Source of the DNA: CBDTYW01 sp965364735
GTDB taxonomy: Bacteria > Actinomycetota > Nitriliruptoria > Nitriliruptorales > Nitriliruptoraceae
Direction of reading: 5' to 3'
Assembly: GCA_965364735.1 (NCBI GenBank)
Contig: CBDTYW010000131.1
Coordinates: 1-10,167 of the forward strand
DNA length: 10,167 nt
Shown here: positions 6,115 through 10,167 of the stretch, in pieces
Numbering within the stretch: position 1 is the first letter of the stretch
Layout of the letters: every line of letters starts with the position of its first letter
Made by a program: the position numbers and the translations under genes
Notes under the pieces: model-generated
The model's database searches: none
The model's input: the letters and a program-made list of their open reading frames with translations, nothing else
Told to the model about the DNA's origin: nothing

Positions 6115-8336
6115 GCGGGAAGGTGCTCCTCGTCAAGGTCAACGTGCTCGCTGAAGCCGAAGCGGTCATGGAACCGTCGCAGCGGCGCGGGCGCCCACCA
6201 GTTCGCGGATCCTGCCAGACGCATGAACGCCGGCACCAACGTCGCGCGCACGATGAAGGCATCGACCAGGACCGCGAGCGTCATGCCGAGGCCGAACAGG
6301 ATCATGAAGCTCACGTTCGCGGTGAGACCGAACGCGATGAACACCACCGCGATCAGCACGGCCGCGGCCGTCACGATCCGCCCCGTTCGCTCCAGCCCCA
6401 GCGCCACCGATGCGATGTCGTCGCCGGTGCGGTCGAACTCCTCCTTGATGCGCGACAGCAGGAAGACCTCGTAGTCCATGCTCAGCCCGAAGGCGAGGAT
6501 GAAGAGGAGGATCGGCATCGTCACCGTCAACGAGCCGGTGGCGGTGAAGCCGAGCAGCTCCTCGAAGCGGCCCTCCTGGAACACCCAGACCATCGCCCCG
6601 AGGGTCGCCGTCAACGACAACAGGTTGAGGATGATCGCCTTGATCGGCATCAGAATCGACCCGAAGCTCATGAACAGCACGATGAAGGTGATGACCGTGA
6701 TCGCGATGAGCGCCACCGGGAGCCGGTCGACGAGCCCCTGCTTGCCGTCGAGCAGCTCGGCCGACGAGCCACCGACGAGGACGTCGCCGAAGCTCTCCGG
6801 GTGGTCCGCGGCGCGGACCTGACGGGCGAGCTCCTCACCTGCGTTCGAGACCGGCTCGACGTCCGGAACGACGCGTAGGAGGGTGCCGGCGTCGGCGGTG
6901 TAGGTCTCGAGCAGCTGCGGTGGGAGCACCGAGGCCGGGAAGGCCAGCACGCCGTTGACGTAGAAGCCGGTCGGTGACTCCACGCGACCTGCCCCGTCTG
7001 CGCGGCTGAGCTCAGCGGCGTAGGCGTCGAGCTCCGCGGGCTGGAGAGCAGCGTCGACACCCCGCAGGACGACGGTCAACGCGCCCTGCTCCTGGGAGCT
7101 GAACTCGTCGCGAAGGATGTCCCCGACGATCCGCGACTCGGCGCTCGGCGGCAGGACGCGGTCGTCCGGGAAGCCGAGGTTGACGTTGCGGAACGGCAGC
7201 GCGAGCGCGAGCAGGAACAGGATCGAGACGGTCGCGATCGGGACGGGACGACGCATCACGAACATCGCGATCTTGTGCCACATCCCGTCATCGCCCGCGC
7301 GAGCGACCTTGGGCTCCCTGATCTGCAGCGCGTTGACACGGTGGCCGAGCAGCATCAGCGCAGCCGGCAGGACGAGCACGGCTCCGGTCGCGGCCAGCGC
7401 CACGACCGCGATCCCGGCGTACGCGAAGGACCGGAGGAAGGCGAACTGGAAGACGAGCAGCGCGGCGAGCGACGAGGCCACCGTCAGCGCGCTGAAGATG
7501 ACGGTGCGGCCCGCGGTGCGGACGGTCCGGGTGACCGCGGTCCGCGTGTCATGTCCGTCGGCGAGCTCCTCGCGGTAACGGTTCACCACGAGCAGCGCGT
7601 AGTCGATGCCGAGCCCGAGGCCGAGCGCGGTCGTGAAGTTGAGCGCGAAGATCGACACCTCGGTGAACCCGGCGACGACCTCGAGGACGAAGAAGGTCCC
7701 GATGATCGAGAGCCCACCGATCCCCAGCGGCAACAGCGCCGAGACGACCGAGCCGAAGATCAGGATCAGGAGGATCAGCGTGATCGGGAAGGCGAGCAGC
7801 TCGGCGCGGACCAGGTCCGCCTCGATGATCTCGTTCGCCTCGCTGAACACCGCGGACTCGCCGCCGAAGCCGATCCTGATCGGCCCACGCTCCCCCGCCA
7901 GATCATGGGAGAGGGAGGCGGCGATCTCGAGCCGCTCGGACTCGCCACCCGCGAGTCGCACGAGCATCAACGCACGGGTGCCGTCCTCCGAGGCGAGCGG
8001 CGGCGGGGTGCCGAGCGACCAGTAGTCGGCGACGCTGAAGACGTCGTCGCGGGCGGCAAGCTCGGCGGCGAGCGCCTTGCCTGCCTCCGCTGCGGCGCCC
8101 TCGCTGATCCGGCTTCTGTCCAGCGATGAGACCAGGACGACGAGGTCGGGGCGGCCGTTGCCGAACTCGTCGGCCATGACCTGCGAGGCGACCGCAGACT
8201 CGGCGCCCGGATCCTCGAACCCACCGGAGGACAGCGACTTCTCGACGTCGCCACCGATCGCGCCAGCGACCAGCATCGCGATGAAGGCAACGATGACGAT
8301 GGCCGCCGGGAACCGGACGGAGAGCGGGGTACGCAT
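6111..8336 (-). CDS. MMPL/RND-superfamily membrane transporter
   Basis: This protein of about 741 residues has the two-fold RND/MMPL layout. A first membrane helix near 11-27 is followed by a large extracytoplasmic domain (about 30-180), a block of five helices (about 183-332), a second helix and extracytoplasmic domain (about 365-535), and a last block of five helices (about 540-705). Each helix block carries the proton-relay signature: GLGIDYALLVVNRYREEL (Asp245-Tyr246) and AFGLSMDYEVFLLSRIKEEF (Asp621-Tyr622). The position matches the Asp-Tyr pairs of MmpL3-type proteins. Such transporters export lipids, other hydrophobic compounds or drugs using the proton gradient; the cargo here is unknown. 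I chose ATG 8336 because it gives a typical short N-terminus and because the region before it looks like a promoter and operator. A GTG at 8393 would add 19 residues. Ribosome binding sites are weak for both. The stop overlaps the TetR start. Confidence 0.94.
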   Translation of the reverse strand: MRTPLSVRFPAAIVIVAFIAMLVAGAIGGDVEKSLSSGGFEDPGAESAVASQVMADEFGNGRPDLVVLVSSLDRSRISEGAAAEAGKALAAELAARDDVFSVADYWSLGTPPPLASEDGTRALMLVRLAGGESERLEIAASLSHDLAGERGPIRIGFGGESAVFSEANEIIEADLVRAELLAFPITLILLILIFGSVVSALLPLGIGGLSIIGTFFVLEVVAGFTEVSIFALNFTTALGLGLGIDYALLVVNRYREELADGHDTRTAVTRTVRTAGRTVIFSALTVASSLAALLVFQFAFLRSFAYAGIAVVALAATGAVLVLPAALMLLGHRVNALQIREPKVARAGDDGMWHKIAMFVMRRPVPIATVSILFLLALALPFRNVNLGFPDDRVLPPSAESRIVGDILRDEFSSQEQGALTVVLRGVDAALQPAELDAYAAELSRADGAGRVESPTGFYVNGVLAFPASVLPPQLLETYTADAGTLLRVVPDVEPVSNAGEELARQVRAADHPESFGDVLVGGSSAELLDGKQGLVDRLPVALIAITVITFIVLFMSFGSILMPIKAIILNLLSLTATLGAMVWVFQEGRFEELLGFTATGSLTVTMPILLFILAFGLSMDYEVFLLSRIKEEFDRTGDDIASVALGLERTGRIVTAAAVLIAVVFIAFGLTANVSFMILFGLGMTLAVLVDAFIVRATLVPAFMRLAGSANWWAPAPLRRFHDRFGFSEHVDLDEEHLPA

Positions 8337-8378
8337 GGTCTGCCTGAGGACATGGTGAGCTGAGCGACGAACCTTCCG

Positions 8379-8407
8379 CTGTGAAGTTATCACTGTTTAG
8401 TTCTCAG
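8379..8407. promoter_or_regulatory. 29-bp interrupted palindrome, candidate TetR operator/promoter of the transporter operon
   Basis: Around a centre at 8393, 10 of 14 base pairs are self-complementary, with CTG/CAG ends and GAA/TTC inner arms; the half nearest the transporter contains GTGAAGTTATCAC at 8381-8393. The patch is AT-rich against a strongly GC-rich background. On the minus strand it contains GATAAC (8386-8391), which could be a -10 element, though no good -35 is seen. It overlaps the stop codon of the macroglobulin gene and sits about 45 bp before ATG 8336. Size and symmetry fit a TetR-family operator, and a TetR gene lies in the same operon. The assignment is an inference. Confidence 0.45.
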
Positions 8408-10167
8408 CGCACCACGACCCGGTCCGAGCCCGACCGACCGAAGACGTCGGGGCTGTGGATCTCCTCAGCCTTCGCCGGCGGAACGACGAAGCTGCCCGGC
8501 GTGGTCGCACGAGCCACGTAGGAGTACTCCCACGTCCCCGCCCCGACCTGCGCCGAGAACACCTCGGCGCGGTCGTCGCGGAGGTTGTCGGCGTCGTACC
8601 ACGCTCCCCACCAGGGCCAGCGTCCGGGACCGATCCGCGGCGACGCCGCGACGCCGTCGACGCCTTCGACGCCTTCGACCTCCTGCTCGACGGGCGGCGC
8701 GGTCGCGCTGTTCGCCAGCGCCGGGTTCAGCGGCTCGAAGCCGGCGGGCAACGGATCGACGAGCGCGACCTGGTTGCGCCGCGCGTCAGCGACCATCGTC
8801 ACCGTGACGCGGACCAGCGCGCCAGCCCGGACGGTCCACGTGCCGTCGGCACCCAGCGTGACGTCGGTGTCCTGCTCGATCGCCTCGTAGATGCGGGCGA
8901 CGTCGAAGCCACGCTCGAGTGGATCGAGGTCGAGGTCCGCGGGGGCGTAGCTCAGACCGAGCCGGTAGTACAGGCGCCCCGCTCCCCGCTTCTGCAGGAT
9001 CAGCGCACCGTCATCGTTGTCGAGGACGTCGGCCATCGGCACGGAGACGCGCTGCTGGCCGGTCGAGCGACCGGAGAAGCGGTGCTCGCCCGCGTAGTCA
9101 TCGCCCAGCCAGAACCGTGCGGCGAAGTCCGGCGTCGCGGACTCGAACGTGTCGAAGTAGTTGTCGAGCGCCAGCAGGATGAACGTGTTCTCCTGCAGGG
9201 TCCCCCACTTGCCGCGGACCCGGTGCCCGAGCAGCCCGTTGACGGTCTTCGCGACCAGGTCGGAGCTCGGGTCCTTCGTGATGAGCGCGTCGAGGACGAT
9301 GCCGTCGGTGCGACGGTCCGACGCGAGCACGAGGTGCGCGGAGCCCTCGTCGAACCCGGTCACGAACGTCGCCGAGTCGGCGGTCTCGGTGGCGCGGTTC
9401 GCGATCGTCCGCCCGATGGTCGTGGCGTTGCCCGTGCCGACGATCGGCCAGAGCCACGCCAGCGCGTCCAGGCCGAGATCAGTTCGGGCCCGGCCGTACA
9501 GCGCGTCGGCCTTCACCTGGTCGCGCGTCCCTGCGAGCGCGCGGATGTGCAGCGCGTAGGCGCTGTGGACGTCCTTGGCCTGCTGCGACATCTCTGGGTC
9601 GAGGTGCTGCTCGACGTCGCGGGCGTACTGGAGCGCCTGGCTGAGGGTGTTCGCGGGCACCACGTGGCCGGCGTCCTTGGCGACGACGAGCGCGTGGGTG
9701 GCGTGCAGGCTCGCCCACGGCCAGACGTACGGCCGACGAGATCCCGCCCACTGGATGAACCCGCCCGTGCCGTCCTGGAGCCGCGCGAGGTCGGCGATGG
9801 ACTCGCGGATCTCGGCGTCGAGGACCGCCTTGGACGGCAGCCCCTCGGCGTCGAACGCCCCGAGGACGTCACGCAGCGCGGAGATCGCGAGGATCTGCGA
9901 GGCGAGCCCGTCAGCGCTCTCGTACGGGTGGCTGTTGATCGAGATCACCGCGTCGGTCAGCGCCTGGACGGCCGTCGACGAGGTCGTGATCTCGAGCCCA
10001 CCGAACTGCGCGACGACGTCCTCGGGTGCGGCCATGGACTGGATCACCGCGCCGTCGGCGTCGATCGTCCCGTAGGTCGCGAACGCCTCGGTCGTGGCCG
10101 GCGTCCAGACCGGCAGCTCGATGATCGCGGCGTCGCCGGCCGCACCGGCGCTCGCGACGACGCGGAA
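8404..10167 (-). CDS. Bacterial alpha-2-macroglobulin family protein, C-terminal part (5' truncated by window), degenerate thioester
   Basis: The frame is open to the end of the window, so 587 C-terminal residues of a much larger secreted protein are visible. In the family these are envelope-bound or periplasmic protease traps. The visible part starts in the macroglobulin domain before the thioester domain (IIELPVWTPATTEAF at about 15-29). It then enters the alpha-helical thioester domain (about 75-350), recognisable by SADGLASQILAISALRDVL and the LQDGTGGFIQW turn. A receptor-binding-like MG10 domain ends the protein, with NLRDDRAEVFSAQVGAGTWE followed by YSYVARATTPGSFVVPPAKAEE. The thioester site, normally PYxCxEQ, reads PYESADG at 81-87, so the reactive Cys is Ser84 and the Gln is Gly87. 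A covalent thioester cannot form. The N-terminal bait region is not in view. No penicillin-binding protein partner is seen here. The transporter operon follows. Confidence 0.93.
   Translation of the reverse strand, partial: FRVVASAGAAGDAAIIELPVWTPATTEAFATYGTIDADGAVIQSMAAPEDVVAQFGGLEITTSSTAVQALTDAVISINSHPYESADGLASQILAISALRDVLGAFDAEGLPSKAVLDAEIRESIADLARLQDGTGGFIQWAGSRRPYVWPWASLHATHALVVAKDAGHVVPANTLSQALQYARDVEQHLDPEMSQQAKDVHSAYALHIRALAGTRDQVKADALYGRARTDLGLDALAWLWPIVGTGNATTIGRTIANRATETADSATFVTGFDEGSAHLVLASDRRTDGIVLDALITKDPSSDLVAKTVNGLLGHRVRGKWGTLQENTFILLALDNYFDTFESATPDFAARFWLGDDYAGEHRFSGRSTGQQRVSVPMADVLDNDDGALILQKRGAGRLYYRLGLSYAPADLDLDPLERGFDVARIYEAIEQDTDVTLGADGTWTVRAGALVRVTVTMVADARRNQVALVDPLPAGFEPLNPALANSATAPPVEQEVEGVEGVDGVAASPRIGPGRWPWWGAWYDADNLRDDRAEVFSAQVGAGTWEYSYVARATTPGSFVVPPAKAEEIHSPDVFGRSGSDRVVVR
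8653..8679. repeat. Three tandem 9-bp units inside the macroglobulin gene
   Basis: GCCGTCGAC is followed by two exact copies of GCCTTCGAC. The repeat is in frame and encodes the low-complexity stretch GVEGVEGVDG in a loop between the thioester domain and MG10. It adds no known function and could vary in copy number between strains. Confidence 0.7.

Noticed and set aside
4354..6474. A 706-codon open frame on the plus strand opposite the pirin, TetR and transporter genes
   Set aside because: It is antisense to three well-recognised genes, its translation is rich in Arg, Asp, Glu and His with no domain, and such long antisense frames are expected in very GC-rich DNA.
7275..8129. A 284-codon plus-strand frame opposite the transporter
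   Set aside because: It has a highly charged, low-complexity translation (repeated E, D, R, Q) and is a mirror of the conserved membrane-protein codons.

Overview
The window is GC-rich chromosomal DNA with strong G/C bias at third codon positions. Its protein families (CWB2 cell-wall-binding repeats on a secreted CAP protein, an MMPL transporter with a TetR regulator, a very large alpha-2-macroglobulin) suggest a high-GC actinobacterium, possibly a deep lineage such as Nitriliruptoria/Euzebyales. The lineage is inferred from gene content and base composition, not from a marker gene. I see no transposase, integrase, phage gene or CRISPR array; this looks like ordinary chromosome with some unusual small elements.

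Layout. Positions 2-1774 (+) hold the C-terminal 590 residues of a fused FAD-oxidase/Fe-S/CCG oxidoreductase of the YdiJ / D-lactate (2-hydroxyacid) dehydrogenase type; its N-terminus lies upstream. It converges on, and overlaps by 16 bp, a secreted CAP-domain protein with three CWB2 repeats (1759-3249, -). A 210-bp spacer with two related dyads precedes that gene. Next come a GNAT acetyltransferase (3460-4110, -) and, facing the other way, a 74-nt tRNA gene with anticodon UAA (4166-4239, +). About 250 bp without a protein gene follow, holding two diverged copies of a roughly 105-bp hairpin-bearing repeat.

From 4492 onward every gene is on the minus strand. In order of transcription they are the end of an alpha-2-macroglobulin (10167-8404, N-terminus outside the window), an MMPL/RND-type membrane transporter (about 8336-6111), a TetR regulator (6114-5449, overlapping the transporter stop by 4 bp) and a pirin-like cupin (5415-4492, preceded by an AAGGAG site). 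Transporter, regulator and pirin form a probable operon. A 29-bp interrupted palindrome in an AT-rich patch lies where the macroglobulin gene ends and the transporter leader begins, and is a good candidate for the TetR operator and promoter.

The points most worth checking are the tRNA, which reads UUA but lacks the long variable arm expected of a leucine tRNA; the macroglobulin, whose thioester motif is degenerate (Ser for Cys, Gly for Gln); the two-copy repeat whose hairpin arms differ in sequence but stay complementary; and the interrupted palindrome. No complete new defence or biosynthetic system is evident.
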